From: Geodermatophilus telluris | Lineage (GTDB): Bacteria > Actinomycetota > Actinomycetes > Mycobacteriales > Geodermatophilaceae | Direction of reading: 5' to 3' | DNA: 64,000 nucleotides | Assembly: GCF_900102745.1 (NCBI RefSeq) | Contig: NZ_FMZF01000007.1 | Coordinates: 186,001 to 250,000, forward strand | Shown: one piece after another, positions 1-8,531 of the stretch | Layout: each line of letters starts with the position of its first letter | Position numbering within the stretch: the first letter of the stretch is position 1 | Notes under the pieces: generated by a model | What the model was told of the DNA's origin: nothing | Database searches by the model: none | The model's input: only the letters and a program-made list of their open reading frames with translations | Made by a program: the position numbers and the translations under genes

Positions 1-444
1 TGGCCGTCGTCATCGACCTCGACGACCTCGCCGGCACCGCCACCGGCCCGGAGGCCGCCCGGATGGGCTTCGGCGCCGTCGTCTCCGCCGCGAGAGCCCG
101 CTGGCTGGCCTGCGACAGCACCGTCAGCCGCGTGGTGTTCGGCCCCGACGGGGCACCGCTGGACCTGGGCCGCGAACAGCGCCTGGCCAACCGGTGTGGC
201 CCCTCCGCAGGGGCCCACCGCGAGCTTGCGAGTGGTGGGGGGCGGAGGGGTCCTTTCTCTGGTGCACTGGCTCGACGGCGGCGAGACCAACCTCGCCAAC
301 TCCGCCCTGCTGTGCGAACGGCACCACACCAAGGTCCACCACGGCTTCCGCGTCGAGCGACGACCCGACGGGCGGTGGCGCACCTGGCGCCCCGACGGCA
401 CCGAGATCGGCGTCCCACCACCGCTGCTGCAACCCGCCGCCTGA
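1..444 (+). pseudogene. DUF222 / HNH endonuclease family protein, C-terminal part, disrupted
   Basis: The gene enters from the left edge in frame 3 and reads GAVVSAARARWLACDSTVSR then VVFGPDGAPLDLGREQRLANR, the linker that precedes the HNH nuclease of the actinobacterial DUF222/13E12 family. At about 195 the frame is lost and a short hairpin repeat begins. Family similarity resumes in another frame (frame 1) with LVHWLDGGETNLANSALLCE and RHHTKVHHGFRV, ending at 444. The roughly 30 residues that normally carry the Cys-rich first half of the HNH fold and the catalytic AHH are missing, replaced by repeat DNA. The locus should therefore not make an active nuclease. Family assignment is from motif memory; the upstream part lies outside the window. 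Confidence 0.8.
198..256 (+). repeat. Dispersed hairpin repeat, copy A (inside HNH relic)
   Basis: About 59 bp shared with copies at 16775-16836 and 18775-18833. Outer arms GGCCCCTCCGC and GCGGAGGGGTCC pair except for one bulged A. Between them lie CCCACCGCGAGC and TTGCGAGTGGTGGG, which form an inner stem. It sits exactly where the HNH reading frame breaks. Confidence 0.8.
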
Positions 445-463
445 CCCCCCGACCGGAGTCGCA

Positions 464-497
464 CCCTCCTCCCGTTCCACGTGGAACGGGAGGAGGG
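464..497. terminator. 34-bp perfect palindrome between convergent genes
   Basis: The left arm CCCTCCTCCCGTTCCAC (464-480) is followed without a spacer by its exact complement GTGGAACGGGAGGAGGG (481-497). It lies between the end of the rightward HNH relic (444) and the end of the leftward carboxypeptidase gene (534). A bidirectional intrinsic terminator is the simplest reading, although there is no clear T tract. A protein-binding palindrome centred on CACGTG is the alternative. Confidence 0.65.
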
Positions 498-533
498 CAG
501 GCGTGCGTGGTCGCCGGCGTGCGGGTCGGCCCG

Positions 534-1769
534 CTACCCGCGCTGACCGGTGCTGTCGGTCAGGGCGGTGTCCGCCGTCGTGCCGGCGTGCGACCGCTGT
601 CCCGGTACGGCCGGGGGCTGGTCGCCCAGTGCGGAGCCGGCGGCGCGGTCGGCGACGGTGGAGCACAGGGCCAGCAGCGCGGCGGTGATCTCCTCGATGA
701 CGGGCACCATGTCCGGGTAGTCGGGGTGGAAGCTCTTCGGGATCGACGGGCGCTGCCGTCCCCACTCGATGGTGAAGCCCAGCACCCGGCGGTCGGTCCG
801 GTCGGTGAAGTGGCGGGAGAACGCCCAGTCGTCGGAGGTGCCCGAGGTCGGGTAGAGCCCGACGGCGCTGCTCACCGAGTACTGCCGGCCGTGCGCGGCC
901 CGGATGGCGTCGCGCATGACGCCCGACAGCGCGACGGCCTCGTCCAGGTCGGCGGCCGGCAGGTACTCCCGGTACTGGTGCGGGTCGCCGCCCGGGGTGG
1001 CGTCCGGGATGCCGCGCTTGCCGTCCCAGGCCGCGTTGGCGAACGTCATCGACGGGTCGGTCGTCTGGTCGTCGTCGTCGCCCCAGTTGTAGAGGATCAT
1101 CTCGCCGAACGAGTGCACGTCGACGAAGTGGGTCACCGACGGGTACCGGTCGAGCAGCCAGGTGACGTTGGCGGTCTCCGGCTCGGAGGCGGCTCCCGGT
1201 CCGCGGTAGACCTCGTCGCACGGGTCGTCGGAGGTCGCCACGGGGGCCTGCGGGCTGAACGCCGTGGTGTGGTCCCACAGGAAGTCGTAGTTGCGGTTGA
1301 GGTCCACCCCCGGCCCCCGCCCGCCGCCGCCGGGGCAGCGCGGGTGACCGGGACCGGCCGGGCGGCGGTTCTTGCGCCACATCGGGTCGCGGGTCATGGA
1401 GTGGTGCCGGCCGTCCGGGTTGACCTGGGGGAGGACGACCACGTCCAGGGTGGTCACGATGCGCCGGACCTCCTCGGCGCTGGTGCTCGCCCCGCCCTGG
1501 GTGATGCCGGTGCCGGTGCGGTAGGCGTCGGTCAGCAGCCGCGCCAGGTTGACCAGGATGTCGGGGCTGCCCCACTCGCGGGCGTGCACCCCGCCGAGCA
1601 GGTAGACCCCCGCTCGCGCGGTGCGGGCCGCCCCGATGCGCAGGGCCGAGCAGGTGCGCCCCTCCCAGGTGCGGTGCGGCAGCGGGGTCAGCTCGGTGAA
1701 CGCGGCGTTCTCCGGCCGCGCGGCCAGCGCGAGGGCCGTCTCCACCTCGGCGACGTTCAGGTAGCTCAC
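534..1769 (-). CDS. M14 family zinc carboxypeptidase
   Basis: Predicted metallocarboxypeptidase that trims C-terminal residues from peptides. The 411-residue protein carries the M14 zinc ligands HAREW (His62, Glu65) and VHSF (His219), the substrate-binding WRKNR and DLNRNYDF stretches, and the general-base Glu335 in IEWGRQRP. No signal peptide is visible. The GTG start (1767-1769) overlaps the TGA of the upstream small gene (1766-1768), so the two are probably translationally coupled. That upstream product looks like a detached M14 prodomain. The last 30 or so residues are low complexity. Substrate type (A, B or T-like) cannot be read from the sequence. Confidence 0.88.
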   Translation of the reverse strand: MSYLNVAEVETALALAARPENAAFTELTPLPHRTWEGRTCSALRIGAARTARAGVYLLGGVHAREWGSPDILVNLARLLTDAYRTGTGITQGGASTSAEEVRRIVTTLDVVVLPQVNPDGRHHSMTRDPMWRKNRRPAGPGHPRCPGGGGRGPGVDLNRNYDFLWDHTTAFSPQAPVATSDDPCDEVYRGPGAASEPETANVTWLLDRYPSVTHFVDVHSFGEMILYNWGDDDDQTTDPSMTFANAAWDGKRGIPDATPGGDPHQYREYLPAADLDEAVALSGVMRDAIRAAHGRQYSVSSAVGLYPTSGTSDDWAFSRHFTDRTDRRVLGFTIEWGRQRPSIPKSFHPDYPDMVPVIEEITAALLALCSTVADRAAGSALGDQPPAVPGQRSHAGTTADTALTDSTGQRG

Positions 1770-2092
1770 GACCGGTCCTCCCTCGTCTGCGCGCTCCCCG
1801 TCTGCCCAGCTCCTGCCTGCATCGCCGCGGCCAGCTCGGCGGCGAACCTGTTGCCCTGGCCCACCTGCCCGAGGTCGGCGCGGGCGGCCTCGTCGACGTC
1901 CTCGTGCCGGTCGACCTGGTACCCCGCGCCGACCAGGCGATCGATGGCGGCCTCGTCGGCCAGGGCGTCGACCCGGGCCCGCTCGCCGTCCTCGTGCAGG
2001 GTCTGCGGGAGGACCCGCACGCCGTGGACCCGCACCAGGTCGGCCATGGCCTCCCGGCCGGCTCCGTGGGCGGTGATGTGGAAGACGGGCAT
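1766..2092 (-). CDS. Small protein resembling an M14 carboxypeptidase prodomain
   Basis: 108 residues, ATG at 2090-2092, beginning MPVFHITAHGAGREAMADLV. The segment VDALADEAAIDRLVGAGYQV followed by DRHEDVDEAARA resembles the N-terminal prodomain of bacterial zinc carboxypeptidases, where an acidic 'GY.V..HED' stretch precedes the catalytic domain. Its stop overlaps the GTG start of the M14 enzyme. The longer reading frame reaching 2290 would run through the divergent promoter region of the aidB-like gene, so the ATG is preferred. I infer a role in folding or inhibition of the partner peptidase. No catalytic residues are recognisable. Confidence 0.6.
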   Translation of the reverse strand: MPVFHITAHGAGREAMADLVRVHGVRVLPQTLHEDGERARVDALADEAAIDRLVGAGYQVDRHEDVDEAARADLGQVGQGNRFAAELAAAMQAGAGQTGSAQTREDRS

Positions 2093-2239
2093 GGGTACCT
2101 CCGCGCAGCGGGTGGGGACGCGGGACGGCGGTGCGCCGCCCGCCGGGTCCTGGGTGGGGTGCGCGGTCCCAGTACAGCGGGCCGCCGTCACCGCTGCGTC
2201 ACGGCTGCCGCGCGGGCCGCAGGTCGTACGGTGCCCGCC

Positions 2240-3868
2240 GTGAGCGCGACGCACGAGGTCACCAACCAGGTCCCCCCGCTGGTCGGGCACGACCCGATCG
2301 CCGGTGACGCCGCGCTGCGCGAGGCGTGTCTGCGGTACGCGGACGAGGCCGCGCTCGCGTCACTGACCGAACTCGGCGCCCTCGCCGGCAGCGAGCAGGC
2401 GCGCGAGTGGGGCCGCCTGGCCGACGAGCACCGCCCCGTCCTGCGCACCCACGACCGCTACGGCCACCGCGTGGACGAGGTCGAGTTCCACCCCGCCTGG
2501 CACGAGCTGATGAGGGCGGCGTTCGCGCACGGGCTGGCCGGCGCGCCGTGGGCCGCCGCGGACGCCGGCGACCGGCACGCCCACGTCCGCCGCGCCGTCG
2601 GGTACCTCGGCTGGACGCAGGTCGAGGCCGGCCACGGCTGCCCGGTCACCATGACCTACGCCGCCGTCCCCGCGCTGCGGGCCGCCCCCGAGCTCGCCGC
2701 CCGGTACGGGCCCGGCCTCACCGGGACCGGCTACGCCCCCGGCCTCACCGACCCCGCCGCCAAGCCCGGCCTCGTCGCCGGCATGGGCATGACCGAGAAG
2801 CAGGGCGGCTCCGACGTCCGCAGCAACACCACCCGCGCGGTGGCCGGCACCGACGGCACCTACGCCCTCACCGGCCACAAGTGGTTCACCAGCGCGCCGA
2901 TGAGCGACTTGTTCCTCGTCCTCGCCCAGCTCGACGAGGGCCTCTCCTGCTTCCTCGTCCCCCGGGTGCTCCCCGACGGCAGCCGCAACGTCTTCCGCCT
3001 CCAGCGCCTCAAGGACAAGCTCGGCGACCGCGCCAACGCCTCCGCCGAGGTCGAGTTCGACGGCACCACCGGCTGGCTCGTCGGCGACCCCGGCCGGGGT
3101 GTGCCGACGATCATCGAGATGGTCAACGCCACCCGCCTCGACTGCGTCGTCGGCTCGGCGGCCACCGTCCGCGCCGCGCTCACCCAGGCCCTGCACCACG
3201 CCCGCCACCGCCGGGCCTTCGGCGCTCCGCTCGCCGACCAGCCGCTGATGCAGCACGTCCTCGCCGACCTCGCCGTCGAGAGCGAGGCCGCCACCGCGCT
3301 GGCGGTCCGCCTCGCCGCGGCCGTCGACGCCGGGGAGACCGCGTTCCTGCGGCTGGCCGGCGCCGCGGCCAAGTTCCTCGTCTGCAAGCGGACGCCGACC
3401 GCCGTCGCCGAGGCGCTCGAGGTGCTCGGCGGCAACGGCTACGTCGAGGAGTCGGGCCTGCCGCGGCTGTACCGTCAGGCGCCGCTCAACTCGATCTGGG
3501 AGGGCTCGGGCAACGTCATCGCCCTCGACGTGCTCCGCGCCCTCGGCCGCACCAGCGAGTCGCTGGCCGCCGTGACCGCCGAGATCGAGCTCGCCCGCGG
3601 TGCCGACCGGCGCTTCGACGCCGCCGTGCAGCGCCTCGCCGCCGAGCTCGGCGACCCCGCGCCGCTGCCGGTGCGGGCCCGCCGGGTCGCCGGCCTGCTC
3701 GCCCTCTGCCTGCAGGGCTCGCTGCTCCTGCGGCACGCCCCGGCCGAGGTCGCCGACGCCTTCTGCGCCTCCCGCCTGGGCGGGGACTGGGGAACGGTCC
3801 TCGGCACGCTGCCGGCCGGCGTCCCCGCCGCCCGTCTCGTCGCGCGGTCCACGGTCACCGCTGTCTGA
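2240..3868 (+). CDS. aidB: AidB-like acyl-CoA dehydrogenase family flavoprotein
   Basis: 542 residues, close to E. coli AidB. The signature MGMTEKQGGSDVRSNTTRA, the FAD-contact HKWFTSAP, and the C-terminal LEVLGGNGYVEESGLPRLYR with IWEGSGNVIALD are typical of the AidB / isovaleryl-CoA dehydrogenase branch. E. coli AidB is induced by alkylation damage and binds DNA; general acyl-CoA dehydrogenase activity is weak in that family. I chose GTG 2240; an in-frame GTG at 2231 is a near alternative. It is divergent from the M14 pair. No Ada or AlkB genes lie nearby, so a damage-response role is only inferred from the family. Confidence 0.85.
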   Translation: MSATHEVTNQVPPLVGHDPIAGDAALREACLRYADEAALASLTELGALAGSEQAREWGRLADEHRPVLRTHDRYGHRVDEVEFHPAWHELMRAAFAHGLAGAPWAAADAGDRHAHVRRAVGYLGWTQVEAGHGCPVTMTYAAVPALRAAPELAARYGPGLTGTGYAPGLTDPAAKPGLVAGMGMTEKQGGSDVRSNTTRAVAGTDGTYALTGHKWFTSAPMSDLFLVLAQLDEGLSCFLVPRVLPDGSRNVFRLQRLKDKLGDRANASAEVEFDGTTGWLVGDPGRGVPTIIEMVNATRLDCVVGSAATVRAALTQALHHARHRRAFGAPLADQPLMQHVLADLAVESEAATALAVRLAAAVDAGETAFLRLAGAAAKFLVCKRTPTAVAEALEVLGGNGYVEESGLPRLYRQAPLNSIWEGSGNVIALDVLRALGRTSESLAAVTAEIELARGADRRFDAAVQRLAAELGDPAPLPVRARRVAGLLALCLQGSLLLRHAPAEVADAFCASRLGGDWGTVLGTLPAGVPAARLVARSTVTAV

Positions 3869-3994
3869 TCCTCCGGCGCTCCACTACCCTCGGGTAGGCG
3901 TCGCGCACGGACCGACTTCCCACTCGTCCCGGTCCGGTCGCCGATCGGCCTGCCCGGCAGGCCCGGCGAGCGGCGACAGGGGGAGAGAGAGCAC

Positions 3995-6097
3995 GTGCAC
4001 CAGACCCACCACGCCGGTCTGCCGGCTCCGCCGGACCTGCTGTCCGGCGTGCCGGACGCCGTCTGCCGGCTCGACCACGAGTGGCGCTTCACGTGGGTCA
4101 ACGCGGCCCTCGCCCGGCTGCTGCAGCGGCCACCCGAACGCCTGCTCGGCCGCCCGGTGCGCGAGTGCTTCCCCGACGTCCTCGGCTCCGAGCTGCAGCG
4201 GCACGTGCACGCGGTCCTGGCGGACGGCGAGCCGCGCGCGTTCGAGTACCTCTACGGACCGGCCGACCGCTGGTTCGAGGTGCGGGCGACGGCCGACGCG
4301 CACGGCGGCGTGGTGGTCTTCCTGCGCGACGTCGACTCCCGGTACCGCGCCCAGGCCGCCCAGGCCCGCGCGCTGCAGCGGACGACGGCGGTGCTCGACG
4401 CCCTGCCCTCCCCGACGGTGCTGCTCGACGAGACCGGCCGGATCCGCACCGCCAACCGCGTCTGGGCGGGCAACGCCGACCGGGTGCGCGCCAGCGGCTG
4501 GCAACCGGCCGACGTCGGCGACGACTACCTGGCCCGGATCGCCCAGGGCCTCCAGCCGGCCGACGTGGAGCGGATCACCGCCGGGCTGCACCAGCTGCGC
4601 AACCAGCCCTCCGGCGGCCCCGCCCGCACCTTCGCCCACGACTACTCCCACGACCTCGGCGGCGAGCAGACCTGGTGGCGGCTGCAGGCGGCCCGCGTGG
4701 ACGACACCGGCTCCGTCGTCATCACCCACACCGACCTCACCGAGCGCGCCCGCGGCGAGGAGCGGCTCACCTGGCAGGCCAACCACGACGACCTCACCGG
4801 CCTGCCGAACCGCGCGCGGCTGCTGCAGCTCATCGGCGAGGCGCTCGAGGACCAGGAGTCCCGGACCGCGCTCCTCTTCCTGGACCTCGACGGCTTCAAG
4901 ACCGTCAACGACTCCCTGGGCCACGCCGTCGGCGACGAGCTGCTGCGCCAGGTGGGCACCCGGCTGACCACGCAGGTCCGCCCCGGCGACGCCGTCGGCC
5001 GGCTGGGCGGCGACCAGTTCGTCGTCCTGGCCCGGTCCTGCGACACCCCCGAGGCCGCCTCGCTGGCCTTCCGGCTGCAGCGCTCCTTCGGCCGCCCGTT
5101 CGTCGCCGGCGGCCTGTCGGTGCCGGTGTCGGCCAGCATCGGCGTCGCCGTCGCCCAGCCCGGCCTGCGGCACGCCCACCAGCTGCTCAGCGACGCCGAC
5201 GCCGCCGGCTACGAGGCCAAGGCGGCCGGCCGCGACCGCGTGCACCTGTTCTCCCCGGGCCTGCGCGACGCCGCCCGCTGGCGGATGGACGTCGCCACCC
5301 GGCTGCGCGACGGGGCGCTGGACCAGTTCGTCGTGCACTACCAGCCGGTGGTGCGCCTGGACACCGGCGAGGTCGAGGGCGTGGAGGCGCTGCTGCGCTG
5401 GCAGCACCCGGAGCGCGGCCTGCTCGCCCCGGACGCCTTCCTCTCCGTCGCCGAGGAGACCGGTCACCTCATCCCGATCACCCGCTGGCTGCTGCACGAG
5501 ACCACCCGGCAGGCCGCCGAGTGGGCGCAGCAGGGCCTCTCGCTGCGGATGGCGGTGAACATCAGCGCCCGCCACTTCTCCGCCGAGACGCTGGTCCGCG
5601 ACGTGCGGACGGCGCTGCGCGAGTCGGGACTGGCGCCCGAGCAGCTGATGCTGGAGCTGACCGAGACCACGGTGGCCGAGGACCCGACCCGTGCCGAGGA
5701 CCAGCTGGCCATCCTGCGGGGCTTCGGCGTCCGGGTGGCCATCGACGACTTCGGCACCGGCTGGTCGTCGCTGGCCCAGCTCATGGCGCTGCCCATCGGG
5801 ACGCTGAAGATCGACCGGTCGCTGATCAGCGCCGCCGAGCGGCTGGCCGCCGGGGGCACCGGCGCGGTGCTCGGCGCGATCGTCGGGCTGGCGCACAGCC
5901 TGGGCATCCGGTCGGTGGCCGAGGGCGTGGAGACCGCCGAGCACCTGCGGATGGTCCGCGAGGCCGGGTGCGACCTCGCCCAGGGCTACCTGCTCGCCCG
6001 GCCCATGGCCTCCGGCGAGGTCACCCGCTGGGCCGACCGGGTGCGGGCCGGCGGCGGGGACTCCTGCGCCCTGGCGCTCGCCGGGGAGCTGCGCTGA
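3995..6097 (+). CDS. PAS-GGDEF-EAL protein with degenerate GGDQF site
   Basis: 700-residue soluble signalling protein. Two PAS-like sensor regions (about 10-110 and 130-245) precede a GGDEF domain (about 255-415) and an EAL domain (about 435-690). The cyclase signature reads GGDQF, with Gln341 replacing the catalytic-site Glu, so diguanylate cyclase activity is doubtful. The EAL domain keeps EALLRW (Glu464), ELTETT, DDFGTGWSSL and EGVET, so it should hydrolyse c-di-GMP. It is best read as a phosphodiesterase whose GGDEF part may sense GTP; that is inference. GTG start at 3995. No membrane segments are evident. Confidence 0.92.
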   Translation: MHQTHHAGLPAPPDLLSGVPDAVCRLDHEWRFTWVNAALARLLQRPPERLLGRPVRECFPDVLGSELQRHVHAVLADGEPRAFEYLYGPADRWFEVRATADAHGGVVVFLRDVDSRYRAQAAQARALQRTTAVLDALPSPTVLLDETGRIRTANRVWAGNADRVRASGWQPADVGDDYLARIAQGLQPADVERITAGLHQLRNQPSGGPARTFAHDYSHDLGGEQTWWRLQAARVDDTGSVVITHTDLTERARGEERLTWQANHDDLTGLPNRARLLQLIGEALEDQESRTALLFLDLDGFKTVNDSLGHAVGDELLRQVGTRLTTQVRPGDAVGRLGGDQFVVLARSCDTPEAASLAFRLQRSFGRPFVAGGLSVPVSASIGVAVAQPGLRHAHQLLSDADAAGYEAKAAGRDRVHLFSPGLRDAARWRMDVATRLRDGALDQFVVHYQPVVRLDTGEVEGVEALLRWQHPERGLLAPDAFLSVAEETGHLIPITRWLLHETTRQAAEWAQQGLSLRMAVNISARHFSAETLVRDVRTALRESGLAPEQLMLELTETTVAEDPTRAEDQLAILRGFGVRVAIDDFGTGWSSLAQLMALPIGTLKIDRSLISAAERLAAGGTGAVLGAIVGLAHSLGIRSVAEGVETAEHLRMVREAGCDLAQGYLLARPMASGEVTRWADRVRAGGGDSCALALAGELR

Positions 6098-6212
6098 GGT
6101 GATCCAGCGGGTGCGCCGCCGCGCCGTCCGCCGGGCCGGCTCGCCCACCGGGCCGCCGGCGCCGCCCGACCCACCGGCCCCCGCCGCGGTGGAGGCCGGG
6201 CAGACTGCCCCC

Positions 6213-6902
6213 GTGACCGAGACCACCGGTACGGCCGTCCTCACCGGTGCCGACGCCGACCGCGGCCGCGGCCGGCCGGCGCTGGACCTGCTCATCTGGG
6301 ACGCCCCCAACATCGACATGACCCTGTCGACGGTCATCGGCGCGCGGCCCACCGCCGCCTCCCGGCCGCGCTTCGACGCGATCGCCGCCTGGTTCGTCGA
6401 CGGCGCCGGCGACCCGGGTGCACCGGACGCCCCCGAGGTCGAGGCCTGCGTCTTCGCCAACATCCCGCCGGTGGTGGGGAGCATGCGCGGCTGGGTCGAG
6501 GCGCTGCGGGGGTTCGGCTACGCCGTCTTCGCGCGGCCCAAGCAGCAGCCCGACGACGACATCGACCAGGACATGCTCGACCACATCGGTGTCCGGTCGC
6601 ACAGCCACCGGCTGCGGCGGCTGGTCGTGTTCTCCGGCGACGGGCGCAACTTCGCCGAGCCGCTGGAGGAGCTCTCCCGTGCCGGCACGCAGGTCGTCGT
6701 CGTCGCGTTCAGCGAGGTCGCCGGCTACGCGATCGGCTCGGAGCTGATCGAGTTCATCGACATCGAGGACGTGCCGGGCGCCTTCGCCGCGCCGCTGGAC
6801 CGCGTCCGCCTCGACGCGCTGCCGCCCGACGGCGCGTGGCTGCGGCCCACCCGCAGCCTGCGCGACTTCGTCTCCACCTGGAGCGCCCGCCGCAACGGCT
6901 GA
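6213..6902 (+). CDS. NYN domain (LabA-like, PIN-fold) protein
   Basis: 229 residues from GTG 6213. The reading frame is open back to a GTG at 6099 that nearly touches the previous stop, but that extension is Pro/Arg-rich and unlike the family. The fold is marked by LLIWDAPNIDMTLS, an acidic PDDDIDQDML block and VVFSGDGRNF, giving the Asp residues expected of NYN/PIN metal-dependent ribonucleases. A family role in RNA cleavage is plausible but untested for most members. It follows the EAL gene closely and may be co-transcribed. Confidence 0.8.
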   Translation: MTETTGTAVLTGADADRGRGRPALDLLIWDAPNIDMTLSTVIGARPTAASRPRFDAIAAWFVDGAGDPGAPDAPEVEACVFANIPPVVGSMRGWVEALRGFGYAVFARPKQQPDDDIDQDMLDHIGVRSHSHRLRRLVVFSGDGRNFAEPLEELSRAGTQVVVVAFSEVAGYAIGSELIEFIDIEDVPGAFAAPLDRVRLDALPPDGAWLRPTRSLRDFVSTWSARRNG

Positions 6903-6950
6903 TCGGCCGGCGGCGGTGTCCGGCGGTCCCTCCCGGGGAAGGGAGGGGCC

Positions 6951-7187
6951 ATGGCGGTGTGCGAGGTCTGCGGCAACGACTACGCGATGAGCTTCGAGGT
7001 GGTGGCGCAGGGCGTCACGCACACCTTCGACAGCTTCGAGTGCGCGATCCACCGGATGGCGCCGATCTGCGAGCACTGCGGCGTGAAGGTGGTCGGCCAC
7101 GGCATGACCGTCGAGGGCCAGTTCTACTGCTGCGCGCACTGCGCCCGCGCCGAGCACGACGGCGCGGCGGTGGCCGACTCCGCCTGA
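6951..7187 (+). CDS. Small Cys-rich zinc-ribbon-like protein
   Basis: 78 residues starting MAVCEVCGNDYAMSFEVV. Cysteine pairs occur as CEVC near the start, FECAIH and ICEHCG in the middle, and FYCCAHCARAE near the end, an arrangement suggesting two small metal sites. GGAAGGGAGGGG precedes the ATG as a good ribosome-binding site. Similar short proteins are annotated as prokaryotic metallothionein-like or hypothetical in actinobacteria. Function is not known; metal or redox binding is inference. Confidence 0.75.
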   Translation: MAVCEVCGNDYAMSFEVVAQGVTHTFDSFECAIHRMAPICEHCGVKVVGHGMTVEGQFYCCAHCARAEHDGAAVADSA

Positions 7188-7193
7188 GGGCGG

Positions 7194-7691
7194 TCAGTCG
7201 GTGGGCAGCTCCGGCGCCCGCGGCTCGGGGACGTGCGTGCTGAAGCCCTCGATCGGCTGCAGCCCCGAGGGCAGCCGCGCCCACACGTGCTTGCGGCCCG
7301 GGCGCCGCTCCCAGCCGTAGTCGACCGACAGCTGCGCCACCAGGTGCAGGCCCATCCCGCCGAGGGAGGGATCCCGGTCGACGGCGGGCACCGGCGGCTT
7401 CTCGGGCGCCTCGTCGCTGAGGTCGAGCAGCCACCCCGCGGGGCTGGCCACCACCAGCGCCCGGACGTCGCCGCCGCCGTGCCGCAGCGCGTTGGAGGCG
7501 AGCTCCTCGAACACCAGCAGCAGCCCGTCGCGGGCGTCGTCGGTGGACGACGAGCTCACCGAGGGGTGGGCGATCCGGGCGCGCAGGTCGGCCCGGACGC
7601 GGGACACGACGTGCATGGCCTCCAGCTGCCAGTGCCAGACGTCGCCGGCCACCGAGGGCACGGCTGCGCGCGGCCACGTCTCCTGGCCCAT
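7194..7691 (-). CDS. RsbW-like ATP-binding anti-sigma regulatory protein
   Basis: 165 residues with a GHKL-type ATPase fold. The N box reads VFEELASNALRHGGG, followed by LLDLSDEAPEKPP and the Gly-rich DPSLGGMGLHLVAQL that closes over ATP. This is the HATPase_c_2 family of serine kinases that bind sigma factors or anti-anti-sigma factors. ATG at 7689-7691 was chosen; the frame is open further up. It is divergent from a GAF-ANTAR regulator, and a close paralogue lies at 16844-17269. Its sigma or STAS partner is not identifiable here. Confidence 0.85.
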   Translation of the reverse strand: MGQETWPRAAVPSVAGDVWHWQLEAMHVVSRVRADLRARIAHPSVSSSSTDDARDGLLLVFEELASNALRHGGGDVRALVVASPAGWLLDLSDEAPEKPPVPAVDRDPSLGGMGLHLVAQLSVDYGWERRPGRKHVWARLPSGLQPIEGFSTHVPEPRAPELPTD

Positions 7692-7829
7692 CGCCACCCC
7701 TCGCGTCCGCTCCGCGACACCACGCCCGACCGGCTCCATCCTGACCGAAACCCGTCGTGGTCGCAGCGGCGGCCCCTCGGAGGCGGCCGCCGTGCCCCCC
7801 GGCGGCCTGCCGTTGGGCAGGATGGGGCC

Positions 7830-8525
7830 GTGGAAGCCCTGTGGCGAGCACTGAGCCGGCTGCGCCTGGCCGACCGCGAGCTGGCCGACGTCCTCGGCGA
7901 GATCACCCGGCTGGCCGACGAGCACGTCCCCGGCGCCGAGTCGACGTCGATCACGCTGCTGCGGGGGGACACCGCCGTCACCGCCGCCCACCACGGGGAC
8001 ATGGCGCTGGCCGCCGACGAGATCCAGTACGAGCGCGGCTACGGCCCCTGCATGGACGCCGGGCGCGGCGGTGTGGTGCTGCGGATCGACGACATGACCA
8101 CCGAGCAGCGGTGGCCCGACTACGCCGCCCGGGTGGTCGGCGTCGGCGTCCGCAGCTCGTTGTCCACACCGCTGCCCTACCAGGGCAGCTCGATCGGCGC
8201 GCTCAACACCTACTCCACCCGGCCGGCCGCCTTCGTCTCCGACGCCTCGGCCGAGGCCGCCCGCGAGGTGGCCGAGGCCGTCGCCATCGCGGTGGCCAAC
8301 GCCGACGCCCACGCGCAGCTGGGCGAGCAGGCCCACAACATGCAGCGGGCGATGGAGTCGCGGGCGGTGATCGAGCAGGCCAAGGGCGTGCTCATGGCGC
8401 AGCGGCGGGTCGACGCCGAGGCGGCCTTCGACCTGCTGCGCGAGGCCTCGCAGCGCTACAACCGCAAGCTGCGCGACATCGCCGCGGGCATCGTGGCCTC
8501 CACGCACCAGCCGCCGGCGGGCTGA
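7830..8525 (+). CDS. GAF-ANTAR domain RNA-binding antiterminator-type regulator
   Basis: 231 residues from GTG 7830. A GAF sensor (about 15-160; YGPCMDAGRGG, RSSLSTPLPYQG, GALNTYS) is followed by a C-terminal ANTAR domain (about 170-225; RAVIEQAKGVLMAQRRVDAE then AFDLLREASQRYNRKLRDIA). ANTAR domains bind paired RNA hairpins and suppress termination. The GAF ligand is unknown. It is divergent from the RsbW-like gene, a common pairing in actinobacterial stress circuits. No dual hairpin target was found immediately beside it. Confidence 0.9.
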   Translation: MEALWRALSRLRLADRELADVLGEITRLADEHVPGAESTSITLLRGDTAVTAAHHGDMALAADEIQYERGYGPCMDAGRGGVVLRIDDMTTEQRWPDYAARVVGVGVRSSLSTPLPYQGSSIGALNTYSTRPAAFVSDASAEAAREVAEAVAIAVANADAHAQLGEQAHNMQRAMESRAVIEQAKGVLMAQRRVDAEAAFDLLREASQRYNRKLRDIAAGIVASTHQPPAG

Positions 8526-8531
8526 GCCGGC

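Noticed and set aside
1766-2290. Longer 174-residue version of the prodomain-like protein
   Set aside because: The extension overlaps the aidB-like start and is low complexity; the ATG at 2090-2092 begins the ordered part.
6099-6212. Earlier GTG start for the NYN protein
   Set aside because: The added 38 residues are Pro/Arg-rich and not family-like; still possible because the codon sits next to the previous stop.
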